From assembly GCA_002841275.1 (NCBI GenBank), contig PHET01000015.1:8834-65232 (forward strand): 56,399 bases of DNA, written 5' to 3'. Position 1 is the first letter of the stretch. Every line of letters starts with the position of its first letter. The notes beneath the pieces were generated by a model. It was not told where the DNA came from. It ran no database searches and worked only from the letters and a program-made list of their open reading frames with translations. Positions 15,233 to 23,265 of this stretch are shown here, piece by piece. Position numbers and translations under genes: made by a program. The DNA comes from Actinobacteria bacterium HGW-Actinobacteria-7 (lineage in GTDB: Bacteria; Actinomycetota; Coriobacteriia; Anaerosomatales; PHET01).

Positions 15233-17253
15233 CAGGTCAGCAGTGCGTTGATTTCGGCGAATATCTGTTCATCGGTGAATCCTTGCAGCTCTACGCTCTT
15301 GCTGGGACACGTCGCGACGCAGGTGCCGCAGCCTTGGCAAACGCCGGGGAGCACGCGCGCCACATGACCGCACACCTCGTTCTCGCGGTTGCAGACGTCG
15401 ATGTGCTCGATGGCGCCGTACGGGCAGACCCGCTCGCAGTTGAAGCAGCCGATGCACGTGCGCTCGTTGACGACGGCGACGGTGGGCTCGCGCTCGAGTT
15501 CGTCTCCGCTGAACATGCCCAGCACCTTGCTGGCAGCGGCGCTCGCCGATGCGATGGAGTCGGGGATGTCGCTCGGGCTCATGCAGGCGCCCGCCACGAA
15601 CACGCCCGCCGTGGTCGTCTCTACCGGTCGCAGCTTGGGGTGCGCCGAGGAGATGAAGCCGTACTGGTCATAGGTGACGCTGAGCTTGCGCCCCAGGTTC
15701 TTGTTGCCCTTGTGCGGTCGCATGGCGGTACAGAGCACGACCATATCCGCGTCGAATATCGCGGTCTCACCGGCCAGCGTGTCGTAGCCCACGACCTTGA
15801 CCGTTTCTCCGTCGCGATACATTCGGCTGACGCGGCCCCGGATGTAGTTGGCACCGTCCTCTTCAATGGCGCGCCTGACGAACTCCTCATAGCCCTTGCC
15901 CGCCGAGCGGATGTCCATGTAGAAGACGGTCGCTTCTCCGTCATGCACCTTGTGGCGATAGAGCATCGTGTGCTTGGCCGCGTACATGCAACAGATCTTG
16001 GAGCAGTAGCTGATGCCCTTCTCGGGATCACGGCTACCGATGCACTGAAGGAAGACGATCTTCTTGGGCACCTTGCCATCGCTCGGGCGCACAATCTGGC
16101 CGCCGGTGGGTCCGCTCGCGCTCGCAAGACGTTCGAACTGCAGTCCCGAGATGACATCGGGGATCTCGCCGTAGTTGTACTCGGCGTAGCCCTTGAGCCC
16201 TTCGGGCTGCTCGCGTCCCACACTGTAGAGCTTGAAGCCGGTCGCGATGACGATCGCACCGACCTTCTCGTCGATGAGTGTGTCTTCCTGCTCGTAGTCG
16301 ATGGCGCTTCTGAGACAGGACTCCTTGCACTTGCCGCACAGGTCCTTCTCGCGACCCTTTGCGCGGCCCTTGAACAGCGTGCAGTTCTCACGGTCGAGCA
16401 CGGGAATGTTGGGCACGGCCTGCGGGAACGGCACGTAGATCGCACTTCGCATGCCCAACCCTGCGTCGAACTCGCTGGGAATCTTGCGGCTTGGGCACGC
16501 CGCCTGGCAATCCCCACAACCCGTGCACAGGTCCTCGTCGACACTGCGCGCCTTCTTGCGCACCGTGACATGGAAGTTGCCGATATAGCCCTCTACCGAT
16601 TCAACCTCACTGTAGCTGTGCAGCGTGATCCTGGGATGCTGGTAGACCTCGACCATTCTCGGGGTCAGGATGCACTGCGAACAGTCGAGCGTGGGAAACG
16701 TTTCGGACAGCTGACTCATGTGGCCACCGATGGACGGCTCCTTCTCGACGAGCACCACCTCGGCGCCGCCGTCGGCGATATCGAGCGCCGCTTGGATGCC
16801 TGCGATGCCACCGCCGATCACCAGAGCACGCTTAGTCACCGGGATATGGATCGTCTCGAGCGGGACGTTGTTCTTGACCTTTTCGACGATCGTGCCAACA
16901 ATCTCGATCGCCTTGGCGTCGGTCTCAGGTCCCGCCTCGTGCACCCATGAGCACTGCTCGCGAATGTTGGCCATCTCTACGACGAACGGGTTCAGCCCCG
17001 CCTGAGACGCAGCACGACGGAACGTCTTCTCGTGCATATGCGGTGAACAGGCCGCGACGACCACGCCCGTGAGGTCGTGCTCCTCGATCGCCTGCTTGAT
17101 GAGCGTCTGGCCGGGATCCGAGCACATGTACTTGTAGTCCTGGCTGACGACCACGCCGGGGTGGTCCTTGAGGGTCGCGCTGACCTTGGCACAGTCGACC
17201 GTGCGCGAGATGTTCTCTCCGCAGTGGCAGACGAATACACCGATACGAGCCAT
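15229..17253 (-). CDS. hdrA: HdrA: flavin-containing bifurcating subunit of heterodisulfide reductase
   Basis: A 674-residue flavoprotein and the expected site of electron bifurcation. The order is: an N-terminal domain with VCHCGENIS and YMCSDPGQTLI, then the FAD Rossmann motif GGGIAGIQAALDIADGG (about 145). Next come a segment with DCSQCILTPRM, an inserted ferredoxin motif CTGCGDCQAACPS (about 240), and QCIGSRDPEKGISYCSKICC, a strong HdrA signature. At the C-terminus are two 4Fe-4S motifs, CIGCFNCERVCP and CQGCGTCVATCPS. Length fits the ~650-residue methanogen/Desulfovibrio type. It starts just after the hdrB stop and overlaps flxD. Confidence 0.95.
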   Translation of the reverse strand: MARIGVFVCHCGENISRTVDCAKVSATLKDHPGVVVSQDYKYMCSDPGQTLIKQAIEEHDLTGVVVAACSPHMHEKTFRRAASQAGLNPFVVEMANIREQCSWVHEAGPETDAKAIEIVGTIVEKVKNNVPLETIHIPVTKRALVIGGGIAGIQAALDIADGGAEVVLVEKEPSIGGHMSQLSETFPTLDCSQCILTPRMVEVYQHPRITLHSYSEVESVEGYIGNFHVTVRKKARSVDEDLCTGCGDCQAACPSRKIPSEFDAGLGMRSAIYVPFPQAVPNIPVLDRENCTLFKGRAKGREKDLCGKCKESCLRSAIDYEQEDTLIDEKVGAIVIATGFKLYSVGREQPEGLKGYAEYNYGEIPDVISGLQFERLASASGPTGGQIVRPSDGKVPKKIVFLQCIGSRDPEKGISYCSKICCMYAAKHTMLYRHKVHDGEATVFYMDIRSAGKGYEEFVRRAIEEDGANYIRGRVSRMYRDGETVKVVGYDTLAGETAIFDADMVVLCTAMRPHKGNKNLGRKLSVTYDQYGFISSAHPKLRPVETTTAGVFVAGACMSPSDIPDSIASASAAASKVLGMFSGDELEREPTVAVVNERTCIGCFNCERVCPYGAIEHIDVCNRENEVCGHVARVLPGVCQGCGTCVATCPSKSVELQGFTDEQIFAEINALLTW

Positions 17254-18186
17254 CTAGACCACACTTCCGTTGCGAGCCGAGGCCTTCGCGGTAGCCGCCG
17301 CTTCCGCCGCCTTCGCCCTCTCGGCCAGCTCGGCCATGAGCGGGCTGGTATCGACGAAGTGGCGGTGCATGCCCAGAGTCTCCGGGTCGATGCCCAGAGC
17401 CAGTCCCACCAGTTGCGTCAGATAGAGCACCGGCAGCGCATCGCCGTCTTCGGTGCGTGCCACCTGCCGGAAGTCGAGGTTGGCGTGGCACATCGGGCAG
17501 GCCACCAACAGTGCGTCCGCGCCCGCCCGCCGTGCATCATCGATGATCGCCCTGCCAAGCCGCACGACCGACGAGGTGCGCGACATCGACAGGCTACCGC
17601 CGCAGCACTCCACGGCCATGTTCCACGTCACCGGTTGCGCGCCACACGCAGTGGCGACCTGCTCCATCGTGGTCGGCACCTCGATGTCGTCCGCGCCGGC
17701 GACACCCACGGGCCGGACCAGCAGACAGCCGTAGTAGGCGGCGACCTTCATCTGCCCCACTGCCGAGAAGACCGGACTCTGCGCCACACGCTCGCGGATC
17801 CGCTCGTCATACTCGAGCAACAGTTGCACGACGTTGAGGACTTCCACGGTGTTCTCGAACGGTCGCTCGAGGATGTCGGGCAGTGATGCCGCAAGTTCCT
17901 CGTTCTCCAAAAGCTCATGACGCGCGGTCGCCAGACGGCTGAAGCACGCCGCGCAGGGCGCAACAACCGCGTCGCGGCCCTCGGCCTCGGCCAGTGCCAG
18001 GTTCCGCGCGGCCAGAGCGACGCCCAGCAGATGACTGGCGCTGTGCGCCGAGCTGGCTCCACAGCACGACCAGTTGTCGATCTCAGTCATCTCGATATCC
18101 AGGGCGTCGGTGACCGCCCGCATGCTTTCATCGAACTCACGAGCTGTGCCATGCAGCGAACAGCCAGGGTAGTAGCCCAGACTCAT
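17254..18186 (-). CDS. hdrB: HdrB: CCG-domain subunit of heterodisulfide reductase
   Basis: A 310-residue subunit with two CCG domains, which in HdrB bind non-cubane [4Fe-4S] clusters that reduce disulfides. Domain 1 has YYPGCSLHGTA, WSCCGASSAHS and APCAACFSRL; domain 2 has YYGCLLVRP, ECCGGSLSMSR and ACPMCHANLD. All key Cys of both motifs are present. The C-terminal ~30 residues are an Ala-rich tail. It overlaps hdrC by 4 nt upstream. The physiological disulfide partner in an organism without coenzyme M/B is unknown (DsrC-like in Desulfovibrio); none is visible in this window. Confidence 0.94.
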   Translation of the reverse strand: MSLGYYPGCSLHGTAREFDESMRAVTDALDIEMTEIDNWSCCGASSAHSASHLLGVALAARNLALAEAEGRDAVVAPCAACFSRLATARHELLENEELAASLPDILERPFENTVEVLNVVQLLLEYDERIRERVAQSPVFSAVGQMKVAAYYGCLLVRPVGVAGADDIEVPTTMEQVATACGAQPVTWNMAVECCGGSLSMSRTSSVVRLGRAIIDDARRAGADALLVACPMCHANLDFRQVARTEDGDALPVLYLTQLVGLALGIDPETLGMHRHFVDTSPLMAELAERAKAAEAAATAKASARNGSVV

Positions 18187-18839
18187 CGCTCATCCCCCTG
18201 CCCGTACGTTCGTTGGACGGCTTCGACGTTGGCGAAGATCCTGCGCACTTCGTCGACATCGCGCATGGGTGGGGTCTTGACCTTGAGCTTGCCTCGGCTC
18301 ACAAGCGCGGGCATCGAAGTCGCATCCTGAAGCAGACGGCCGGATCTCAGATTGAACTGCATCGCCAGGCCCACTTCGGACATGCGCCCGCTGCTTCGGA
18401 TCTGGTCGAGGAAGGTTCGATTGAACGCACCGATGGCGCGCGGCGCAAGCCTGGGGTTGGTCTCCTGCGCCATCTCTCTCAAGGTATCGAAGACACGCGC
18501 CGGATCGGCGCCCTTGGGACAGCGCGCGCTGCACGTCTCGCAGGTCAGACAGAGCCAGATACCGTCGCTCGATAGCGCCTCTTCGCGATAGTTGCGCTGT
18601 ACGAGGTGCATCACCATGTGCGGCCGGACGGCCATCTCCCCAACCATGGGGCAGCCCGCCGAACACTTCCCGCACTGGTAACACAAGCGCACATTGACGC
18701 CCGAGCGAGCGAAGACCTCATCAATCAGGGACATGGGTTCAGATGCCGTGCGGGCAACATGCGCGCCCGACGCGGCAGAAGAACCGCCTGCCACCGCGGT
18801 GGCCTGTTCCTCATTCGAGAGTTGTCTCGAGGATTCCAT
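18183..18839 (-). CDS. hdrC: HdrC: two-[4Fe-4S] subunit of heterodisulfide reductase
   Basis: A 218-residue protein and the first gene of the operon. CYQCGKCSAGCPM (about residue 53) and CLTCETCSARCPK (about 97) are two full ferredoxin motifs in the HdrC arrangement. The N-terminal ~35 residues are a low-complexity Ser/Ala/Glu tail not usual for the family; a shorter start at MSLIDEVFARSG is possible. The Shine-Dalgarno GGAG lies 8 nt before the chosen ATG, which supports the longer start. It passes electrons between HdrA and HdrB. Confidence 0.92.
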   Translation of the reverse strand: MESSRQLSNEEQATAVAGGSSAASGAHVARTASEPMSLIDEVFARSGVNVRLCYQCGKCSAGCPMVGEMAVRPHMVMHLVQRNYREEALSSDGIWLCLTCETCSARCPKGADPARVFDTLREMAQETNPRLAPRAIGAFNRTFLDQIRSSGRMSEVGLAMQFNLRSGRLLQDATSMPALVSRGKLKVKTPPMRDVDEVRRIFANVEAVQRTYGQGDER

Positions 18840-18983
18840 CGTGTGATCTCCGTGTGCGGTGCCGGCCGCTTCAGCCTCAGGATACTCCCCGAGACTCCTT
18901 ACCTTGACGTGAAGTGTAGCAGCCGCAAGCGTAGGTGTGGGAGTAGGGGTACCCCAACGCGGTCAGCGGTATCAAGACGCTCG

Positions 18984-19418
18984 CTACTGGTAGGTCGCTC
19001 CCTTGTACTTCAGCCATCCGGCCACATGCGAACCGCTTGGATCACGATGCGTCCAGTGGATGACGCCCCCTTGCGGGTTGGTCTCAAACTCGCCGTAGAA
19101 CTCGACAGTGTCGCCCACCTTCAGGCCGGGAAGCCGAGGAGCGAGATCGATGTTGTGAGCGATCAGCAACGTCTGCCCCGAGGACAGCTCGATGATGAAC
19201 CGCTGGTGCCGGCTGCCGTCATTGTCATCCGACAAGACCCGGGTCACCGTACCCACGCCCTGCACCTGTTCGCCACTGACGTACGCCGCCGCGTTGCCGG
19301 CGGAACCCTCTGCGCGCTGCGCCGGAATGCTCGCAGACGGACTCGGTGCGTCAACCTGTACGCAACCTGTGAGGACGGACAGCAGCAGTGCCGCCGCGAG
19401 AAGAAGCTGCCTTCTCAT
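18984..19418 (-). CDS. DUF3465 family lipoprotein
   Basis: A 144-residue lipoprotein. Signal peptide MRRQLLLAAALLL with lipobox SVLTGC (Cys-19). A Ser/Pro/Ala linker is followed by a small beta domain: VQGVGTVTRVLSDDNDGS, HQRFIIELSSGQTLLIAHN, LKVGDTVEFYGE and the terminal WTHRDPSGSHVAGWLKYKG, the DUF3465 signature. No function is established; the fold resembles OB-like nucleic-acid- or ligand-binding domains. It lies 144 nt from hdrC on the same strand but upstream of it. Confidence 0.88.
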   Translation of the reverse strand: MRRQLLLAAALLLSVLTGCVQVDAPSPSASIPAQRAEGSAGNAAAYVSGEQVQGVGTVTRVLSDDNDGSRHQRFIIELSSGQTLLIAHNIDLAPRLPGLKVGDTVEFYGEFETNPQGGVIHWTHRDPSGSHVAGWLKYKGATYQ

Positions 19419-19420
19419 GT

Positions 19421-19564
19421 TCAGGCCACCCGCGGGTAGTGGATCACCATGCTCATCGACATCGTCTCCGCTTCCGGATCATGAAGTGCGCCCTGCCCAA
19501 CGTACTCGCGTTCCTCGGGTGCGTCACCATACTCACCCTCATGGCCGAGAATCACCGGGCGCAC
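19421..19564 (-). CDS. possible small protein or C-terminal remnant
   Basis: An open reading frame of 47 codons from GTG, ending 2 nt before the start of the DUF3465 lipoprotein. It reads VRPVILGHEGEYGDAPEE and ends VIHYPRVA, with codon use like its neighbours. There is no Shine-Dalgarno at the GTG. The same frame stays open upstream through the cold-shock terminator without a standard start codon, so it may be the tail of a decayed gene. I do not recognise the sequence. Low confidence. Confidence 0.22.
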   Translation of the reverse strand: MRPVILGHEGEYGDAPEEREYVGQGALHDPEAETMSMSMVIHYPRVA

Positions 19565-19610
19565 GGACGACAGCAAATAGCGAAGGCTTCCGCGCGCCTG
19601 TGCAGAACGA

Positions 19611-19646
19611 AAGAGCCGGACGATCCCGAAGGACCGCCCGGCTCTT
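19611..19646 (-). terminator. intrinsic terminator of the cold-shock gene
   Basis: AAGAGCCGG (minus strand, from 19646) pairs with CCGGCTCTT ending at 19611. The inner stem is capped by a TTCG tetraloop, a hairpin of about 16 bp with G-U pairs. It begins 20 nt after the csp stop and is followed on the minus strand by TCGTTCTG. Confidence 0.8.
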
Positions 19647-19665
19647 GAACGTTTTGCTGGTGGAC

Positions 19666-19869
19666 TTAAAGAACCGTCACCTGCGTGGCCTGCTGCTTGC
19701 CGTTCTGGCCAGTTGCTTCCGTGAAGGAAACCGACGCGCCCTCGTCGAGGCTCTTGAAGCCGTCGCCCTGGATCTCGCTGAAGTGAACGAACAAATCGTC
19801 GCCACCGTCACGCTCGATGAAGCCGTAACCCTTGTCAGCGTTGAACCACTTAACTTTACCCTCTGCCAT
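19666..19869 (-). CDS. csp: cold-shock protein (CspA family)
   Basis: A 67-residue single-stranded nucleic-acid chaperone with an OB fold. RNP1 is KGYGFIERD and RNP2 DLFVHFSEI; the start [14 protein letters not shown] is the family's. It binds RNA and melts secondary structure during cold or growth transitions. The ATG at 19869 has AGG about 7 nt upstream. Its leader (19870-19980) contains three hairpins, one terminator-like, described separately. Confidence 0.97.
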   Translation of the reverse strand: MAEGKVKWFNADKGYGFIERDGGDDLFVHFSEIQGDGFKSLDEGASVSFTEATGQNGKQQATQVTVL

Positions 19870-19886
19870 GCTGGACCTACTCTCTC

Positions 19887-19988
19887 GCCCCCTCGGGGGC
19901 ACACAAAAACGACGTGACTGTTCCGCAAGAATGCGGTTTGTCACGTCGCAAGCCTGGGAGCCCATTCGGCTCACCTGACGACATATTA
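19887..19988 (-). promoter_or_regulatory. csp promoter and leader with terminator-like hairpin
   Basis: An extended -10 element (TGC then TAATAT, complementary to 19983-19988) lies at the upstream end. Downstream on the minus strand come a small stem GAGCC/GGCTC (about 19956-19972), then a strong hairpin with arms CGACGTGAC (19910-19918) and GTCACGTCG (19940-19948) with an inner CCGCA/TGCGG stem. This is followed directly by TTTTT (19905-19909). A GC hairpin GCCCCC/GGGGGC (19887-19900) lies just before the Shine-Dalgarno. If the promoter call is right, the middle hairpin is an attenuator within the leader; otherwise it terminates the upstream epimerase gene. Confidence 0.55.
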
Positions 19989-20011
19989 GCACGTTTGCGG
20001 CCAAGATGCAT

Positions 20012-21004
20012 CTAGCCAACAGCCTTGCCATAGATTCCGAGGATGCGGTCCATCTCTGCATGCACTGACTCATCCACGTAGCGGCGGCTGGGCTCGGCGG
20101 AAAACCATGCGAGCGTCCGTCGGATCCCCTCTCGGAATGGAACGGTGGCCTCGAATCCGGGCACGAACGACTTGATCTTACTGTTGTCGAACACCACGCT
20201 CCATGTCTTGTCGCCCATCAGGCTTCCGGCCATTTGTGGCGCGACGCGTGCGATGAAGTCCGAGGGGATGTGCACGATGTTGGCCTCCGCACCCAGACCG
20301 GCGGCGATGTGCTGGTAGACCTGGTTCCACGTCATGACATCGTCACTTGTGATGTGGAACGCCTGGCCGATCGCCCGGGCGTTGCCCAAGAGCCCGATCA
20401 GCCCTCGGGCAAGGTCGTCGGCGTGGGTGACGACCCACAGCGACGACCCATCTCCGTGAACGATGATCGGCAGACCCCGGATCAGCCGATCGGCCAGCGT
20501 GTAGGTGCCCCAGCCGCCAAGCGCGATCGGAAGATTCGTGTCGTAGGTCATCGACGGGCGCACGACGGTCACCGGGAAACCCAGTTCATGATAGGCCCGC
20601 ATCAGTCGGGCCTCGCAGGCGATCTTGTCGCGTGAGTACTCCCAATACGGGTTGGCCAGCGGCGTCGACTCCGTGATCACGTAGTGAGTCGGTGGCTTCT
20701 GATAGACAGAAGCCGAACTGATGAAGATGTACTGCGCGACCCGGCCCTCGAAGAGCGTCAGATCCCGCTCGATGTCAGCCGGAGTGTAGGCGATCCAGTC
20801 GACCACCGCGTCGAACTCGAGACCTTCGAGTACGGCGCGAACCGCCTCGCGGTCGTGGATGTCCGCTGTCAGAAGGTGCGCACCCGGCAGCTCGGCCACC
20901 GTCGTCCCTCGATTGAGCAGATACACATCGAGCCCCTGCGCGATGGCCATACGGCTGGTCGCAGTGCTGATGTACCCGCTTCCACCGATGAAGAGCAGTC
21001 TCAT
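20012..21004 (-). CDS. NAD-dependent epimerase/dehydratase (extended SDR)
   Basis: A 330-residue extended short-chain dehydrogenase. The start is set at [13 protein letters not shown], where the Rossmann motif GGSGYIS begins at once; GGAGG lies 12 nt upstream. ADIHDRE provides the adenine-site Asp, and the catalytic Ser (ISSASVYQK) and Tyr-x3-Lys (YSRDK) are in place. VVRPSMTYD and HADDLARGL are typical of nucleotide-sugar epimerase-like SDRs. Substrate unknown. It is divergent from a sugar ABC transporter, so a role in sugar use is possible but unproven. It ends before the csp leader. Confidence 0.88.
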   Translation of the reverse strand: MRLLFIGGSGYISTATSRMAIAQGLDVYLLNRGTTVAELPGAHLLTADIHDREAVRAVLEGLEFDAVVDWIAYTPADIERDLTLFEGRVAQYIFISSASVYQKPPTHYVITESTPLANPYWEYSRDKIACEARLMRAYHELGFPVTVVRPSMTYDTNLPIALGGWGTYTLADRLIRGLPIIVHGDGSSLWVVTHADDLARGLIGLLGNARAIGQAFHITSDDVMTWNQVYQHIAAGLGAEANIVHIPSDFIARVAPQMAGSLMGDKTWSVVFDNSKIKSFVPGFEATVPFREGIRRTLAWFSAEPSRRYVDESVHAEMDRILGIYGKAVG

Positions 21005-21334
21005 GACAGTCCAGTTCCTCCGTCTGACCGACACGTACTCGAGAACACGGTTGCCGCTGATGAGTCGGGCGTGCTGCTCGTATATACCCTGCGACGCAAT
21101 CGAGGGCGACGGCCACAGGTTTCCAGCGAAAATGGAAGCCTGTCGTAGACAGAAAGGCATCTACCGACCAAGAAATGGGTATTGATATACAAGCGATTGG
21201 CATGCGGCGCTCATGGCAAGCCGGGTGAGTGCAATATGGGGTGGATTAGTGACAACCGTGTGCCGAATCGGAACAGCCGGGAGCGTGTCCTGTGATGTGC
21301 AGGGCACCACCAGCCAACTGATTGGGGGCAGGTC
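21005..21334. promoter_or_regulatory. divergent intergenic region, epimerase / sugar transporter
   Basis: No gene is seen in these 330 bp. An imperfect 10-bp inverted repeat (CAGG-T-TTCCA, 7-nt loop, TGGAA-G-CCTG) spans 21116-21142. A hairpin GTGTCCTG/CAGGGCAC at 21285-21307 lies 27 nt before the transporter start. AT-rich hexamers around 21180-21240 (TATTGATATAC, GCAATATGG) may hold promoters in both directions, but no convincing -35/-10 pair stands out. Confidence 0.35.
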
Positions 21335-22456
21335 ATGCGCGGAAGGAAAGTAGCGGTATGGTTTGCCGCGACAGCGCTATTTGTGGGCATAGCTGTGGTG
21401 CTCACGGGCTGTGGCGGAAGCACGGCGACCACTGGAACCGACACCGGGAGCACGGCTGCCAAGCCGTTGAAGATCGCCCTCCTGCTCCCTGAGACCAAGA
21501 CAGCACGGTACGAGACACAGGACAAGCCGCTGTTCGAGGCGAAGGTCAAGGAACTGGCTCCCGACGCGGAGATTCTGTACAGCAATGCCAACCAGGACGC
21601 CACGGAGCAGCAGTCCCAGGCCGACGCGGCGCTGACCAACGGCGCCAACGTACTCGTCCTTGATCCGGTCGATTCGGCATCCGCCGCATCCATCGTCGCG
21701 AAGGCAGCGGCGCAGAAGGTGCCGGTCATCAGCTACGACCGTCTGATTCTCAATGCCGAGGTCGACTACTACGTCTCGTTCGACAACGAGAAAGTCGGAA
21801 CCCTTCAGGGCCAGGCCCTGCTGGACAAGCTGACCGCCGATGGCAACGCCGGCAAGACGATCGTCATGATCAACGGCTCTCCCACCGATAACAACGCGAC
21901 TCTGTTCAAAAAGGGCGCTCACAGCATCCTCGACGGCAAGGTCAAGATCGGTGCCGAGTACGATACTCCCGACTGGAGCCCGGACAAGGCCCAGACCGAG
22001 ATGGATCAGGCCATCACGAAGCTCGGCAAGAACGGCTTCGTAGGCGTGTTGGCCGCCAATGACGGAACCGGCGGCGGCGCAATCGCAGCCATGAAGGGCG
22101 CGGGTATCGACCCGACGACCAGGCCGACGACCGGGCAGGATGCCGAGCTTGCCGCCATCCAGCGCATCCTCTTGGGCGAGCAGTACATGACCGTCTACAA
22201 GGCGATCAAGCTCGAGGCCGAAGCGGCTGCAGAACTGGCCGTATCGCTTGCCAAGGGTGAGGCTGTTCCTTCGTCCATGCAGCTCAGCGCCGTGAACAAC
22301 GGCACCAAGGACGTTGATTCCGTCCTCTTGGCACCTGTGGCCGTTATGAAGGACAACATCAAGGACACCGTCGTTGCAGACGGCTTCTGGACCGCAGCAC
22401 AGATCATGACTTCACCTGAACTCGAGACGGCAGGCGCAGCTGTAGGGCTGCAGTGA
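21335..22456 (+). CDS. sugar ABC transporter substrate-binding lipoprotein, XylF-like
   Basis: A 373-residue solute-binding protein of the periplasmic-binding-protein type I (ribose/xylose) fold. Signal peptide with lipobox VLTGC (Cys-26) and a Thr/Gly linker. The mature part shows KIALLLPETKTARYETQD, NANQDATEQQSQADAALT, VLVLDPVDSASA and the hinge PVISYDRLI. These are closest to D-xylose-binding proteins (XylF), including the conserved Asp/Arg around YDRLI. The specific sugar is inferred. It is the first of three overlapping genes: its TGA overlaps the GTG of the ATPase gene. Confidence 0.9.
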   Translation: MRGRKVAVWFAATALFVGIAVVLTGCGGSTATTGTDTGSTAAKPLKIALLLPETKTARYETQDKPLFEAKVKELAPDAEILYSNANQDATEQQSQADAALTNGANVLVLDPVDSASAASIVAKAAAQKVPVISYDRLILNAEVDYYVSFDNEKVGTLQGQALLDKLTADGNAGKTIVMINGSPTDNNATLFKKGAHSILDGKVKIGAEYDTPDWSPDKAQTEMDQAITKLGKNGFVGVLAANDGTGGGAIAAMKGAGIDPTTRPTTGQDAELAAIQRILLGEQYMTVYKAIKLEAEAAAELAVSLAKGEAVPSSMQLSAVNNGTKDVDSVLLAPVAVMKDNIKDTVVADGFWTAAQIMTSPELETAGAAVGLQ

Positions 22457-23265
22457 CCGTCGAGATCGAGGCGACGGGCCTGGAACCGCTGCTTCTCTCG
22501 CTGAAAGGCGTGAGCAAGTCATTCGGTGCCAATCAGGCTCTCTCCGGCGTCGACTTCGAAGTCGGCGCCGGAGAGGTCGTTGCCCTCGTGGGCGACAACG
22601 GCGCAGGCAAGTCGACGCTTGTGAAAGCAATCGCCGGCGTCCAGCTGTGTGACGAGGGCGTCTTCTACTTCAAAGGCAAGCCAGCCAAGATCACGAATCC
22701 CCAAGAGGCCGCTGCGTTAGGAATCGCCACCGTCTATCAGGACCTTGCACTCTGCGACAACCTCGACGTTGTAGCCAATCTCTATCTGGGACGCGAGCTG
22801 TTCTCAGACGGAGCTGGACGTGCCACCTACGCCATCGATGAGACAGCGATGGAGCAGAGTGCGCTCAAGCTGCTCGATTCGCTCGCAGTGACCACGATCA
22901 AGGACGTCCGCGTACACGTCGGGTCGCTCTCGGGAGGTCAACGGCAGGCCGTGGCGATCGCCCGGTCACTGCTGGGCGATCCCTGCGTCGTTCTTCTCGA
23001 CGAGCCCACCGCAGCGCTCGGAGTCGCCCAGACCGAGCAGGTGCTCAAGCTCATCGGCACCCTGCGCGAGCGTGGTCTGGGCGTCGTGATCATCAGCCAC
23101 AACCTCGAGAACGTCTTCGCCGTGGCGGACCGGATCATCGTCCTGCGCTTGGGCCGACGAGCCGCCACCTTCGATACGAGTGGCGCCAGCCGAGAAGATG
23201 TCGTTTCCGCGATAACCGGTGCGGAGTTCGGTCTCGACAGCGACGACCCCGAGGAGAGCGCATGA
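22453..23265 (+). CDS. sugar ABC transporter ATP-binding protein, single-domain
   Basis: A 270-residue ABC ATPase: Walker A GDNGAGKST (about residue 47), Q-loop region TVYQDLALCDNLDV, signature LSGGQRQ, Walker B VVLLDEPTA and switch His in VIISHN. The classical E. coli XylG has two fused ATPase domains (about 510 residues). This protein has one, so two copies must pair with the permease. It starts at GTG overlapping the binding-protein stop and overlaps the permease start by 4 nt, so expression is translationally coupled. Confidence 0.93.
   Translation: MTVEIEATGLEPLLLSLKGVSKSFGANQALSGVDFEVGAGEVVALVGDNGAGKSTLVKAIAGVQLCDEGVFYFKGKPAKITNPQEAAALGIATVYQDLALCDNLDVVANLYLGRELFSDGAGRATYAIDETAMEQSALKLLDSLAVTTIKDVRVHVGSLSGGQRQAVAIARSLLGDPCVVLLDEPTAALGVAQTEQVLKLIGTLRERGLGVVIISHNLENVFAVADRIIVLRLGRRAATFDTSGASREDVVSAITGAEFGLDSDDPEESA

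Noticed and set aside
12919-16950. Plus-strand frames of 412 and 555 codons over the flx/hdr genes
   Set aside because: They mirror the coding frames of FlxB, FlxC and HdrA, lack domains and lack ribosome-binding sites.
18940-18955. GGGGTACCCC palindrome before hdrC as an operator
   Set aside because: Short self-complementary GC sequence; isolated, no second copy and no promoter aligned with it.
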